NCBI GenBank assembly: GCA_902805655.1
Contig: CADCTF010000142.1
Span: 1 to 41,644, forward strand
DNA from: an uncultured Acidimicrobiales bacterium
Lineage (GTDB): Bacteria > Actinomycetota > Acidimicrobiia > Acidimicrobiales > CADCTF01
DNA length: 41,644 nt
Direction: 5' to 3'
Shown here: one piece after another, positions 17,388 through 25,930 of the stretch
Layout of the letters: each line of letters starts with the position of its first letter
Numbering within the stretch: the stretch's first letter is position 1
Notes under the pieces: model-generated
Database searches by the model: none
What the model was told of the DNA's origin: nothing
Seen by the model: only the letters and a program-made list of their open reading frames with translations
Program-made: the position numbers and the translations under genes

Positions 17388-18166
17388 CCGTCCTGGCTCT
17401 CGCCTCGGTCAAGGCCAGCCCAGGCGTGACGACGTTGGCCGTCGCCTTGGCGCTCACCTGGCCGGCAGGCGAAGGGCGTTGCGTCCGCTTGGTGGAGGCC
17501 GACCCTGACGGCGGCGTCCTGGCGGCGCGCCTCGGGCTTCGAGCCGACCCCAACCTGGCCACGTTGGCGTCGGCGTCCCGTCGTGGCCTGTCGGCAGAGC
17601 TCCTCATCGAGCACGGGCAGGCGCTGACCCGAGGCGTCCACCTGCTCGCAGGTTCGGTGTCCCCCGAGCGCATGCACGCCTCGCTCGCCAGCCTGCGGGG
17701 GCTGCACGACGCTCTCGGCCGGGATGCGTCCACCGACTCGATCGTGGACACCGGACGCCTCTCACCCCGCTCGCCGGTCATCGATCTCGCCCGGCAGGCC
17801 GGGATGACCCTGCTCGTGGCCCGGCCGGCGAGAGACGAGGTGGAAGCGGTCGGCCATCGGGCCCAGGGCCTGCGGGAGGTGGGCTGCGCCGTGGGGCTCG
17901 TGTGCGTGACGACCCGGAGCGCCTACCCGGTGTCGGAGTTCGCAGACGCAGCGGGGATCGAGCTCGTCGGCGTCATCGGTGACGACCGACGGGCAGCCGA
18001 CGCGTTGCGAGGTGACGCGGCGCTCAGCGATCGCGGGCTGGCACGGTCGAGCCTCTACCGCCACGCTGCCGACCTCGGCATCGCCCTGGCCGAGCGCCTG
18101 CGGCCCCGCGCCGGCGGGCGCGTCGGTGAGAGCACCGAGGCTGACCGCGCCGGACGCTCACTGTGA
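17384..18166 (+). CDS. TadZ/CpaE-like MinD-ParA family protein with altered P-loop
   Basis: 260 residues of MinD/ParA type. The N-terminus reads SVKASPGVTT (residues 8-17) where active members have KGGxGKTT. The first lysine is kept, but the Walker A lysine is replaced by valine. An EADPDGG follows, as in the ParA-type second motif. TadZ/CpaE proteins place the Tad machine at its cellular site. The loss of the P-loop lysine predicts weak or no ATP hydrolysis; atypical P-loops are known among TadZ-like proteins. TTG at 17384 is preceded by AAGGGA and overlaps the stop of the CpaB-like gene; its stop overlaps the GTG of tadA. Confidence 0.75.
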   Translation: MTVLALASVKASPGVTTLAVALALTWPAGEGRCVRLVEADPDGGVLAARLGLRADPNLATLASASRRGLSAELLIEHGQALTRGVHLLAGSVSPERMHASLASLRGLHDALGRDASTDSIVDTGRLSPRSPVIDLARQAGMTLLVARPARDEVEAVGHRAQGLREVGCAVGLVCVTTRSAYPVSEFADAAGIELVGVIGDDRRAADALRGDAALSDRGLARSSLYRHAADLGIALAERLRPRAGGRVGESTEADRAGRSL

Positions 18167-19470
18167 TCGACGACGTCGACGTCCGCCGGCTTCGCCAGAA
18201 GGTCTCGGACCACCTCACCCGCCGGGTGTCCGACGCTCAGAGCACCGGGCCCACGGTGGAGGAAGCCGTGCAGCACATGTGGGCCCAGGAGCTCATCAAC
18301 GCCGAGCTCCAGGCGCTCGCGGACGAGCGGCTGGCCCGGGGTGAGGGCTTCCTCTCGGACGCCGACGAGGACGAGCTGTCCGAAGCCGTGGTCAATGCGC
18401 TCTTCGGCCTCGGCAAGCTGGAGCAGTACCTCCGTGACCCGTCGATCGAGAACATCGTGGCGAACGGGTGCAACGAGGTGTGGCTTCTCCGAGCCGACGG
18501 CGTCAAGGAACGCGGAGAGCCGCTCGCCTCCACCGACGAGCAGCTCATCGACCTCCTCAAGGCTGCCGCCGCCCGGATGGGTCGCTCGGAGCGGCGCTTC
18601 GACGCGGCCTCTCCCGAGCTCAACATGCGACTCCGGGACGGTTCCCGCCTGCACGCGGTCATGGCCGTGTCCCGGAGGCCGTCCGTCACCATCCGACGCC
18701 ACCGGCACACGAAGGTCACGGTCGAGGACCTGGAGGCGCTCGGCACCATCGACCGCGCCCTCCACAGCTTCCTCCGTGCCCTGGTGCTCTCACGCCGCAA
18801 CGTCGCAGTGGTCGGAGCGACGAACGTCGGCAAGACCACCTTCCTGCGCGGCCTGATCAACGTGGTGCCGGCCAGCGAGCGGCTGGTCGTGGTGGAGGAC
18901 GAGGCCGAGCTGAACCTCGAGGCGTACCCCGAGCTGCACTCGGACGTGGTCGAGCTCGAGCGACGGGAGGCGAACATCGAGGGGGAGGGCGAGGTGGACA
19001 TGTGGCGTCTCGTGCGCATGACGCTGCGGATGGCTCCCCAGCGCATCATCGTCGGCGAGGTACGGGGCAGTGAGGTCGTCAACATGCTGCTGGCGATGTC
19101 GCACGGCAACGACGGCTCGATGTGCACGCTCCACGCCGACTCGAGCGCCGGTGCGTTCACGAAGATCGCCATGTACGCCGGGATGGGGTCTCAGCCACTG
19201 TCCCCGGAGACGACGCGGATGCTGGTCGCCACGTCGCTGCACTTCGTCATCCATCTGCGCCGGCTCGTCGACGGCCGGAGGGTCGTGTCCTCGGTGAGGG
19301 AGATCACGGGTGAGGACGGAACGGTGCAGTCGAACGAGGTCTTCCGGCCCCGGCCCGACGGGCGGGCCGTTCCCGGAGACCCGTTCACCGAGGACAACAT
19401 GACGAAGCTGGTGGCGGCCGGCTTCGAACCGTCCCTGCTCGACGCGCCGAACGGCTGGTGGGAGCGATGA
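18163..19470 (+). CDS. tadA: Tad secretion ATPase TadA/CpaF
   Basis: 435 residues of the type II/IV secretion ATPase family. Walker A is GATNVGKT (218-225). The Asp/Glu-rich motif VVVEDEAELNL and the WRLVRMTLRMAPQRIIVGEVRGSEVV Walker B/His-box region (written here in parts: APQRIIVGEVRG, then CTLHADSS) follow. It powers pilus assembly from the cytoplasmic face with TadB and TadC. GTG at 18163 overlaps the previous stop (GTGA), and its stop overlaps the start of tadB (ATGA). Confidence 0.94.
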   Translation: MIDDVDVRRLRQKVSDHLTRRVSDAQSTGPTVEEAVQHMWAQELINAELQALADERLARGEGFLSDADEDELSEAVVNALFGLGKLEQYLRDPSIENIVANGCNEVWLLRADGVKERGEPLASTDEQLIDLLKAAAARMGRSERRFDAASPELNMRLRDGSRLHAVMAVSRRPSVTIRRHRHTKVTVEDLEALGTIDRALHSFLRALVLSRRNVAVVGATNVGKTTFLRGLINVVPASERLVVVEDEAELNLEAYPELHSDVVELERREANIEGEGEVDMWRLVRMTLRMAPQRIIVGEVRGSEVVNMLLAMSHGNDGSMCTLHADSSAGAFTKIAMYAGMGSQPLSPETTRMLVATSLHFVIHLRRLVDGRRVVSSVREITGEDGTVQSNEVFRPRPDGRAVPGDPFTEDNMTKLVAAGFEPSLLDAPNGWWER

Positions 19471-20315
19471 CGCTGCTCATCGGACTCGTGTTCGGGGGCT
19501 CGATAGGTGCCGGCCTGGCACTCATCGCCATCGGCACCCTGGGCACGGAGGATCGGCCGGCGCACCGACATCCTCGCCGGAACCTGCCTGATCTGGGTCG
19601 TCTGACCCTGCGGGTGGCCGCCTGCGTGGCCGCCGGGCTCGTCACGTTCGCCCTGACCCGCTGGGTGGCGGGCATGTTGATCGGCGCGATCGTCGTCGCC
19701 CTCGCGCCATCCCTCATCGGAGCCAAGGCGCGTCGCGACGCCGTCATCGATCGAACCGAGGCGGTCGCTTCCTGGGCCGAGATGCTCCGGGACACGATGG
19801 CCGCGTCCGCCGGTCTCCAAGCCGCCATCACGGCCTCGGCGGCGGTGGCACCGGCACCGATCCGCGACGAGGTCCGCCGGCTGGCCACCAGCATCCAGCG
19901 AGAAGACCTCGAGGTGGCGCTTCGCGACTTCGCCGCGGCGGTCGACGACCCGGCCGCTGACATCGTCGTCGTGGCCCTGATCGTGGCGGCCACGAGGCAG
20001 GCCCGAAACGTCGGTGAGGTCCTCCAGAAGGCCGCCGCCGCCGCACGCGCCTCGGCCAGCATGCGCCACAGCGTCGAAGCCGGCCGGGCGAGGAGCTACA
20101 CGTCGGCCCGCATCATCGTCATCGTCACCATCGGCATGTCCGGCTTCATCGCCGTCTTCAACCGCAGCTATCTCGCCCCCTTCGACGCCGCAGTGGGGCA
20201 GCTCGTCCTGATGGTCATCGGCGCTCTCTTGGGCCTCGGGCTCTGGTCACTGTCACGGATGGCCAAGATCGACGCGGGATCGCGCGTCCTCGTGCACCCG
20301 GGGAACGTCCGATGA
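19467..20315 (+). CDS. tadB: TadB-like inner-membrane pilus assembly protein
   Basis: About 282 residues. Hydrophobic segments lie near the start (LLIGLVFGGSIGAGLALIAIG), near residues 50-80, and at the end (GMSGFIAVF, then LVLMVIGALLGLGLW). The central cytoplasmic GspF-like domain contains SWAEMLRDTMAASAGLQAAI. It forms the platform with TadC above the TadA ATPase. ATG at 19467 overlaps the tadA stop; a GTG at 19458 is possible. The last codons overlap tadC. Confidence 0.88.
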   Translation: MTLLIGLVFGGSIGAGLALIAIGTLGTEDRPAHRHPRRNLPDLGRLTLRVAACVAAGLVTFALTRWVAGMLIGAIVVALAPSLIGAKARRDAVIDRTEAVASWAEMLRDTMAASAGLQAAITASAAVAPAPIRDEVRRLATSIQREDLEVALRDFAAAVDDPAADIVVVALIVAATRQARNVGEVLQKAAAAARASASMRHSVEAGRARSYTSARIIVIVTIGMSGFIAVFNRSYLAPFDAAVGQLVLMVIGALLGLGLWSLSRMAKIDAGSRVLVHPGNVR

Positions 20316-21190
20316 TCCCCGGTCTGCTCGCCGGAGGCGGCGTGGGCCTCGGCCTCTGGGTGTTGCTTCGTGGCATCGCGCCACAAGCGCCGCCTCTGCA
20401 GCGCGAGCTGGCCGACTTCCATCGGCCGAAGCCTGTGGGCGGTAGCTCGAGCGCCCTTGGCGCAAGGACGCAACAGTGGTCAGAGACGCTGCTACACCGC
20501 ACTGCCGTGGACGTCACGCGCCTCGAGGCGGACCTCCAGGTGGTCGGCACCGTCATGGAGCGCCATGCCATCGAGAAGCTGATGATGGCGGCCGCCGGAG
20601 GGTGCGTCCCGATGCTGTTCTGGCTCACGCTGGCCACTGGTGGGATCCGGCTCTCCCCCGTCTTCCTCCTGGTCGCGGGGCTCGGCGGGATGGTCGGAGG
20701 GTTCGCGCTCCCCTGCCTTCTGCTGCGCTCCAAGGCCGAGGCTCGCCGCGAGGAGTTCCGGTCCGCACTGTCCGCCTACGTCAGCGTGGTCACGATAATC
20801 CTCGCCGGCGGCGGCGGAGTGGAGTCGGCGCTCGACGGCGCGGCCAAGGCCAGCGACAGCTGGCCGTTCCTCCGGATGCGCGAGGCCCTTGCTCAGAGCC
20901 GCATGAGCGGTGAGTCGCCGTGGGCCGCTCTGAGCCGGTTGTCTGCGTCCATCGCCGTACCCCAGCTGGGCGAGGTCTCGTCCTCCATCGCGTTGGCTGG
21001 TGACTCGGGAGCCCGGGTACGCCAGTCCCTGGACGCCAAGGCGTCCTCCATGCGCGACCGCGATCTCGCCGACGCCCGGGCCACGGCGGAGTCCCAAACC
21101 GAGCTCATGGCTGTGCCGACGGTCTTGATGCTGGCGGCCTTCGTGATGCTGATCGCCTACCCCGCCATGGCCAACATCCTGTCGCTGTGA
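20312..21190 (+). CDS. tadC: TadC-like inner-membrane pilus assembly protein
   Basis: 292 residues. Hydrophobic segments occur near the N-terminus (LLAGGGVGLGLWVLL), around residues 90-135, and at the C-terminus (VLMLAAFVMLIAYPAMANIL). The GspF-like cytoplasmic region holds FRSALSAYVSVVTIILAGGGGVESAL. It pairs with TadB. ATG at 20312 overlaps the tadB stop (ATGA). Its stop overlaps a GTG in the frame of the pilin-like gene. Confidence 0.88.
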   Translation: MIPGLLAGGGVGLGLWVLLRGIAPQAPPLQRELADFHRPKPVGGSSSALGARTQQWSETLLHRTAVDVTRLEADLQVVGTVMERHAIEKLMMAAAGGCVPMLFWLTLATGGIRLSPVFLLVAGLGGMVGGFALPCLLLRSKAEARREEFRSALSAYVSVVTIILAGGGGVESALDGAAKASDSWPFLRMREALAQSRMSGESPWAALSRLSASIAVPQLGEVSSSIALAGDSGARVRQSLDAKASSMRDRDLADARATAESQTELMAVPTVLMLAAFVMLIAYPAMANILSL

Positions 21191-21213
21191 CCCCTACCGA
21201 GGAGACATCCACC

Positions 21214-21435
21214 ATGCCCACCGCCCCAACTTGGGCCGTCCTTGTGTGCTTGACGGTGCTGACTGCGCCGCGCGTCGCTCAGGAGGCCATCGGCCGGCGC
21301 ATCGCCGAGCGCGACGAACGCGGCATGACCACCGAAGCCGTCATCATCACCGCCTTGCTGGCGGCGCTTGCCATCGCGGCGTTGGCCGTCATCACCACCA
21401 AGGTCATGACCCGCGCCAACTCGATCAACCTCTGA
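21214..21435 (+). CDS. Small Flp pilin-like protein
   Basis: 73 residues, encoded where the Flp pilin is found in actinobacterial Tad operons. After a first hydrophobic stretch, ERGMTTEA is followed by a long hydrophobic helix (VIITALLAALAIAALAVITT) and a short polar tail. A cleavage after the Gly in RGM|TTEA-type motifs would leave Glu at position +4, near the Glu of Flp/DUF4244 pilins (GMSTAEY). ATG at 21214 has a strong GAGGAGA eight bases upstream; GTG at 21187, overlapping the tadC stop, is an alternative. It may be the major pilin or a pilin-like component. No prepilin peptidase gene is in the window. Confidence 0.65.
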   Translation: MPTAPTWAVLVCLTVLTAPRVAQEAIGRRIAERDERGMTTEAVIITALLAALAIAALAVITTKVMTRANSINL

Positions 21436-21451
21436 TGAGCACCGTGCGCCC

Positions 21452-21847
21452 GTGACGTCGCATCGCGCCCGAGCTGACGACGGATCTGTGAGCGTCACCG
21501 TGACGGTGTTCCCGTTGGTGATGCTGCTGATCCTGCTGGTGCTCCAACTGGCACTCGCCTACTACGGCAAGCTCGTCGTGGTCGCCGCAGCTCAGGACGG
21601 CCTACGTGCCGCCCAGGTGCAGGCCGGTGATGCGGCCGAGGGAGAGCAGGTGGCGCGCGACGTGGTCAGCTCGAACACCGGCACCCTGCTCAGCGGGGTC
21701 TCGGTTCGCGTCACCGGGGGTGAGGCCCTCACCTCCCGGGTGACCGCCGACGTAGCCACCATCGTGCCCATCCCTGGGATGCGATTCACGGTCGAGGGCA
21801 CGGCCGCCGGGCCGGTCGAGCGCTTCCGACCCGAGGGGGCTCCATGA
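21452..21847 (+). CDS. TadE-like minor pilin, variant
   Basis: 131 residues. DDGSVSVTVTVFPLV is followed by a hydrophobic helix (LILLVLQLALAYYGK) and the AAAQDGLRAAQVQAG segment typical of TadE-like proteins. In canonical members a Glu precedes the hydrophobic helix (GSxxxE); here that position seems to be Thr. It probably sits in the membrane as a pseudopilin. Start GTG 21452; its stop overlaps the next ATG (ATGA). Confidence 0.72.
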   Translation: MTSHRARADDGSVSVTVTVFPLVMLLILLVLQLALAYYGKLVVVAAAQDGLRAAQVQAGDAAEGEQVARDVVSSNTGTLLSGVSVRVTGGEALTSRVTADVATIVPIPGMRFTVEGTAAGPVERFRPEGAP

Positions 21848-22263
21848 GCGGCCGGGAGCAGGGCTGCGAGTGCGGATCGGCCAGCGAAGTGGTCATCGTG
21901 ACCCCCCTCCTCATCATGCTCCTCCTGCTGGTGCTCCTCGCCGGCCGGGTGAGCGCGGCGAAGTTCGACGTGACGGCTGCGGCCCGGGACGCGGCTCGGG
22001 CCGGGTCGTTGCGGGCGTCGGGTTCGGCGGCGTCAGCGGATGCAGAGACCACCGCCGCCAGCTCGCTGTCGACGCGTGGCATGTCGTGCCGTCAGCTCGA
22101 CGTGTCTTCACATGCGGCGAACTTCCGGCCTGGAGGGTCGTTCGGCGTCACCGTCACCTGCACCGCCGACCTGTCGGACCTGGCCCTGCTCGAGGTCCCT
22201 GGCTCGAAGCGGATCCAGTACACGGCGTGGGAGGCCGTCGATGCCTTCGGGGTGGGGCGATGA
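21844..22263 (+). CDS. TadE-like minor pilin
   Basis: 139 residues. GSASEVVIVTPLLIMLLLLVL is a TadE-type motif with the expected Glu before the hydrophobic helix, followed by the AARDAARAGSLRASG segment and a globular part with three cysteines (one preceding the helix may make more). It is a predicted minor pseudopilin. Its ATG overlaps the preceding stop, and its stop overlaps the start of the TadG-like gene. Confidence 0.78.
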   Translation: MSGREQGCECGSASEVVIVTPLLIMLLLLVLLAGRVSAAKFDVTAAARDAARAGSLRASGSAASADAETTAASSLSTRGMSCRQLDVSSHAANFRPGGSFGVTVTCTADLSDLALLEVPGSKRIQYTAWEAVDAFGVGR

Positions 22264-22700
22264 GTGCTCCGGTACCCAAGGCCACCGAGAACGAGCGCGG
22301 GCAGGTCACGTCCTTCGTCGTCATCCTGGTGCTCGTCCTTCTGCTCGGCACGGGTCTGGTGCTCGATGGCGGTCGGCTCCTCGCTGATCGGCGTGAGCTG
22401 CGAGACGCGGCGAGCAGCGCGGCCCGAGCCGGCGCCCAGGCGGTATCGATCGAGTCCTTGCGGGCGGGGGCCCCGACTGCCGTCTCGCCTGCGGCGGGTG
22501 TCTCTGGTGCCGAGGCTCATCTGCGCACGATCGGCCATGGCGGCTCGGGCGTCGTCACGGTGAACGGCGCAACGGTCGATGTCGTCGTGACCGGGCAGAC
22601 GCAGCTGGGGATCCTCGGTCTCTTCGGGCTCGGCACCCGCACGGTCGTCGGTCGAGGCAGCGCGCGGCTCGTGCGAGGCGTCAGCGCGGAGGAGTCGTAG
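22260..22700 (+). CDS. TadG-like pilus assembly protein
   Basis: 146 residues. The N-terminus NERGQVTSFVVILVLVLLLG, followed by GLVLDGGRLLADRRELRDAASSAARAGAQ, is the typical start of TadG-like proteins (RGQV, hydrophobic helix, LDGG, AAxAARAGA). The rest is a small Gly/Val-rich part; the long von Willebrand-like domain of full TadG is absent. ATG at 22260 overlaps the preceding stop (ATGA). The next gene starts immediately after its stop codon. Confidence 0.75.
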   Translation: MSAPVPKATENERGQVTSFVVILVLVLLLGTGLVLDGGRLLADRRELRDAASSAARAGAQAVSIESLRAGAPTAVSPAAGVSGAEAHLRTIGHGGSGVVTVNGATVDVVVTGQTQLGILGLFGLGTRTVVGRGSARLVRGVSAEES

Positions 22701-25682
22701 GTGGAGCGGATACGGGATGTGGGCAAGGGCGCGGCTGCGATCGGCGCCCTTCTCGCCTTGATCTTCGGAGTGCCGCTGGCTCTGGTGGCCGCGGTGGGAT
22801 GGCCGTTGCCGCGGAGCGTTCCGAGCTGGGACGCCCTCTCCGAGGCGCTGACGCTCGGCCGCGTCGACGAGTCGACCGTGTTCAAGGTCGTGGCCCTGGT
22901 CGTGTGGTTGGCCTGGCTCCAGACCACGGTCGCGGCGATCACCGAAGCCGCCGCCGTGGTGCGGCGACACGCGCCCTCACGGGCTCCGCTGACGTCTCCG
23001 TCGGTCCAGCTGGGCGTCGGTCGACTCGTGGCCGCGGCGGCTGTGCTCCTGACCTCTTTCTCGGCCGTTCGCCCCGAGGGTGCGACGCCGCTGCCGGTTC
23101 CGATGTCGATGGCCGCCGCATCCTCGAGCCCGCTCTCGGGTGGCAGTGCGGTGCTGGGGCCGGCGTCGACCACCGATCCGTCTGCCGTCGTCACACTCGA
23201 GCAGCCACCACCTTCGAGCACCAAGGAGTGGCTTGTCCACCGGCGTGAGACCTTGTGGGGCATCGCCTCGGCGGTCCTCGGTGACGGAGCCAGGTACACC
23301 GAGATCGCCGACCTGAACCGCGGTCGCGGGCAACCCGACGGCCGCGTGTTCACCGACGCACAGTCGATCCGCCCCGGCTGGATACTCGTGCTTCCCGACC
23401 AGGCCGCGGTGGAGGCCGCCCCCACGGGATCGCACCGGGTCGTACCGGGCGACACGCTCGCACTGATCGCCAGGGCCCGACTGGGCGACGCCTCTCGATG
23501 GAGCGAGATCTGGGACCTGAACCGCGATCGCACGCAGTCGCAGGGCGGAGCCTTGGTCGACGCGGACAAGCTCCGACCTGGTTGGGTCCTGCGGTTGCCG
23601 AGCGACGCCCCTCGACCCGACGGTGCACTCATGCCCACCGACGTCGTGCCGGTGACCGAGCCGGCAGAGCCAATGCCGACACCAGAACCGTCCGAGCAGG
23701 GTGAGGGCGCTGTGCACACAGGCGAGGTGGCAGGGCAGATCGCCCCGGGGCCGGTCACCGAGCCGCCCGTGGCCGCCGGTCCGGCGGAGACGTCCCCGCA
23801 AGACGCGTCAGAGGAGGATTCCGACTTCGGCTCCCTCGGCGATGCACTCGGTTGGGCCGGTGGCCTGGTGCTGGCGGCCGGTGCTCTCGTGGCCATGGAG
23901 AAGGCACGCCGCCGCCGTCTCGACCGGCATGGGATCCGTGGGTTGCGGCGTTCCCCCCGCCCAGCCGGCGACCTCGAGCTCGTGCTGCGCCGGACCGAGG
24001 GGCTGGATGACGTCGCCTGGGCCGACGCAACCGTCCGACAGCTCGAGAGCGACGTCAGTCCCGGGCCGGTGGACGGATCGCCGCTGGCGGTGCTCGTGGA
24101 GCTGAAGCTCGACGGTGACCTGGAGGTCTGGTGGGAGACGCCCCGACCCCAGCCGGCTGACGGCTGGTCGACGAGCACGGGCGGCCGATCATGGACGCGC
24201 CGCCGCACCGAGCCCGCGATCGCAAGCTCCGCCCTTGCTCCGTGGCCCGGGTTGGTCACCCTCGGTCGGAAGGACGCAGGCAGCGAGGTGCTGGTGAACT
24301 TGGAGGTCGCCGGGCTGCTGTCCGTGCACGGCGATGGCTCGGCGACCGACCTCGTCCGGGCGATGGTGCTCGAGCTGGCGACGACCCCGTTCGCCGACGT
24401 CTCCACCGTCCTGCTCTGCGGCTTCCCGATCGACGGCGTCGACCACCTGGATCGCGTGGTCACGGTCGACCCCGATGCTGCACTCGGCTGGATGCGCGAG
24501 CGGGTCCGTTCGACGCGGCCCGCCCCGGCCGGTCCCGACGACGTGGGCCATCCCTGGGAACCGGTCACCGTCGTCTGTGGCCATGGAGCCCCGGACGATG
24601 GTGCCCACGAGGAGATGCTCCTCCTGGCCACGCCCGGGTCAGGTGCGGCGGTTGTCCTCGTCGGTACGGCCCGAGTGGGCGACGGGTGGTCTCTGCAGGT
24701 CGAGGGTGGCCGAGGGGCGCTCGAGCCGTTGGGCATCCGGCTCAGGGTGCACGGAGCATCCGCCGACAACGTGTGCCGGCTCGCCGTACTCCTCGGCGTC
24801 GAGGGCGGCTGCGAGCACGCGCCTCTTCCCGATGATCCCGGCCTGGAGCTCGAAGACCCCACACCGATGTCTGTGGGGGACATGACCCTCGGCCTCCTCG
24901 ACCCCGACCTCGTCGGCCCGAAGGTCGAAGGTGAACTGGACGACGCCGACCTGGTGATCCAGGTCCTCGGTGAAGTGGCCGTCGAGCATGGTCCCGACGT
25001 CACCAACCCTCAGCAGCTCGAGCTCCTCACCTTCCTGGCTCTGCATCGCCGTGGTGCCTCCTCGAGCGAGATCCTCGACGCGCTCTGGCCGGAAGGGCGT
25101 GCGGTCAAGACGTTCCAGAACTCCGTGTCACGGCTACGGAAGACCCTCGGACGTGGTGGGGATGGCGAGCTGTTCCTGCCGTACGGCGATGGTCAGCGCT
25201 ACGTCGTGTCCCCGAGTGTGGCCACGGACTGGGACCGGTTCCTCCGCCTGGTGCGACAGGCCGAGCACCAAGCGCCGAACGAGGCTCTGCTGCTGTTGCA
25301 CGAAGCGATGACCATGGTGCACGGGCGGCCGTTCCGAGCGCCTCGTGGCTACGAGTGGGCCATCACCTCCGGCGTGACGGCGGAGATCACCGAGACGGTG
25401 AAGCTGGCGGCGTTGCGGTTGGGCCAGCTCTACCTCGACGCAGGCGACGCGTCGGGCGCGCTGTGGGCGGCGAAGCAGGGCCGGCGGGCGGTCGAGACGG
25501 TGGCCGACAGCCAGCGCCTGACCCACCTGACCATGGAGGCCCACCGCCAGCTGGGCGACACGCCGGCCGCACTCGCAGCCCACCAGGAGCTGCTCCGAGC
25601 CTGCGACGAGCTGGACTGCGAGCCGATTCCCGAAGTCCAAGCCGCCTACCGAGAGATCCGGGCCGGCTCCCTGGCTCACTGA
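22701..25682 (+). CDS. Membrane protein with LysM regions and SARP/BTAD-like cytoplasmic domain
   Basis: 993 residues. Predicted helices at about 12-35, 60-82, 105-122 and 381-399. Between helices 3 and 4 are two LysM-like regions (VHRRETLWGIASAVLGD at about 178-195 and VVPGDTLALIARARLGD at about 247-263), each followed by an IWDLNR/IADLNR element. The C-terminal 240 residues resemble the winged helix of SARP regulators (LELLTFLALHR, then SVSRLRKTLG) and a BTAD domain with tetratrico-like helices. Counting from a cytoplasmic N-terminus, the LysM part is outside and the SARP part inside. It may link wall contact to transcription; LysM/BTAD proteins occur in other actinobacterial Tad loci. GTG at 22701 follows GGAGGAG. 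Confidence 0.8.
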   Translation: MERIRDVGKGAAAIGALLALIFGVPLALVAAVGWPLPRSVPSWDALSEALTLGRVDESTVFKVVALVVWLAWLQTTVAAITEAAAVVRRHAPSRAPLTSPSVQLGVGRLVAAAAVLLTSFSAVRPEGATPLPVPMSMAAASSSPLSGGSAVLGPASTTDPSAVVTLEQPPPSSTKEWLVHRRETLWGIASAVLGDGARYTEIADLNRGRGQPDGRVFTDAQSIRPGWILVLPDQAAVEAAPTGSHRVVPGDTLALIARARLGDASRWSEIWDLNRDRTQSQGGALVDADKLRPGWVLRLPSDAPRPDGALMPTDVVPVTEPAEPMPTPEPSEQGEGAVHTGEVAGQIAPGPVTEPPVAAGPAETSPQDASEEDSDFGSLGDALGWAGGLVLAAGALVAMEKARRRRLDRHGIRGLRRSPRPAGDLELVLRRTEGLDDVAWADATVRQLESDVSPGPVDGSPLAVLVELKLDGDLEVWWETPRPQPADGWSTSTGGRSWTRRRTEPAIASSALAPWPGLVTLGRKDAGSEVLVNLEVAGLLSVHGDGSATDLVRAMVLELATTPFADVSTVLLCGFPIDGVDHLDRVVTVDPDAALGWMRERVRSTRPAPAGPDDVGHPWEPVTVVCGHGAPDDGAHEEMLLLATPGSGAAVVLVGTARVGDGWSLQVEGGRGALEPLGIRLRVHGASADNVCRLAVLLGVEGGCEHAPLPDDPGLELEDPTPMSVGDMTLGLLDPDLVGPKVEGELDDADLVIQVLGEVAVEHGPDVTNPQQLELLTFLALHRRGASSSEILDALWPEGRAVKTFQNSVSRLRKTLGRGGDGELFLPYGDGQRYVVSPSVATDWDRFLRLVRQAEHQAPNEALLLLHEAMTMVHGRPFRAPRGYEWAITSGVTAEITETVKLAALRLGQLYLDAGDASGALWAAKQGRRAVETVADSQRLTHLTMEAHRQLGDTPAALAAHQELLRACDELDCEPIPEVQAAYREIRAGSLAH

Positions 25683-25930
25683 CCGTCGCCGTCGGTCGGT
25701 TCCTGCGCCGACCCGTCGGCCGGCGGGTACAGGTGGCGCAGCTCGCCCGGCTGCACCCGGGTCGTCTCGAGGAACGCTTCGAGATCGGCCACCCGGAGGC
25801 GCAGCACCCGGCCCAGCTTGTACGCCGGCACCGCCCCTTCGTCGATGAGTCGGTAGAGCGTGCGGGGAACGACGCCCAGGTACTTGGCCGCCTCTGTCGT
25901 TCCCACCCACCCATCATCGTCTTTCGCCAT
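25676..25930 (-). CDS. Small helix-turn-helix protein, BldC/excisionase-like
   Basis: 84 residues. A MerR/HTH_17-type fold: GWVGTTEAAKYLGVVPRTLYRLIDEG, then AVPAYKLGRVLRLRVADLEAFL, as in BldC and phage excisionases. A Pro/Glu-rich tail follows. BldC-type proteins bind DNA as head-to-tail arrays. ATG at 25930 suits the family; GTG at 25960 is possible. A GATACT (25938-25943) ends seven bases before the ATG, so a leaderless transcript is conceivable, but no -35 was seen. The gene overlaps the end of the LysM/SARP gene by 7 bases on the opposite strand. No integrase or phage genes are nearby. Confidence 0.85.
   Translation of the reverse strand: MAKDDDGWVGTTEAAKYLGVVPRTLYRLIDEGAVPAYKLGRVLRLRVADLEAFLETTRVQPGELRHLYPPADGSAQEPTDGDGQ

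Noticed and set aside
22517-25006. 829-residue minus-strand open frame
   Set aside because: It is antisense to the LysM/SARP gene, is Ser/Thr/Arg/Pro-rich and has no domain.
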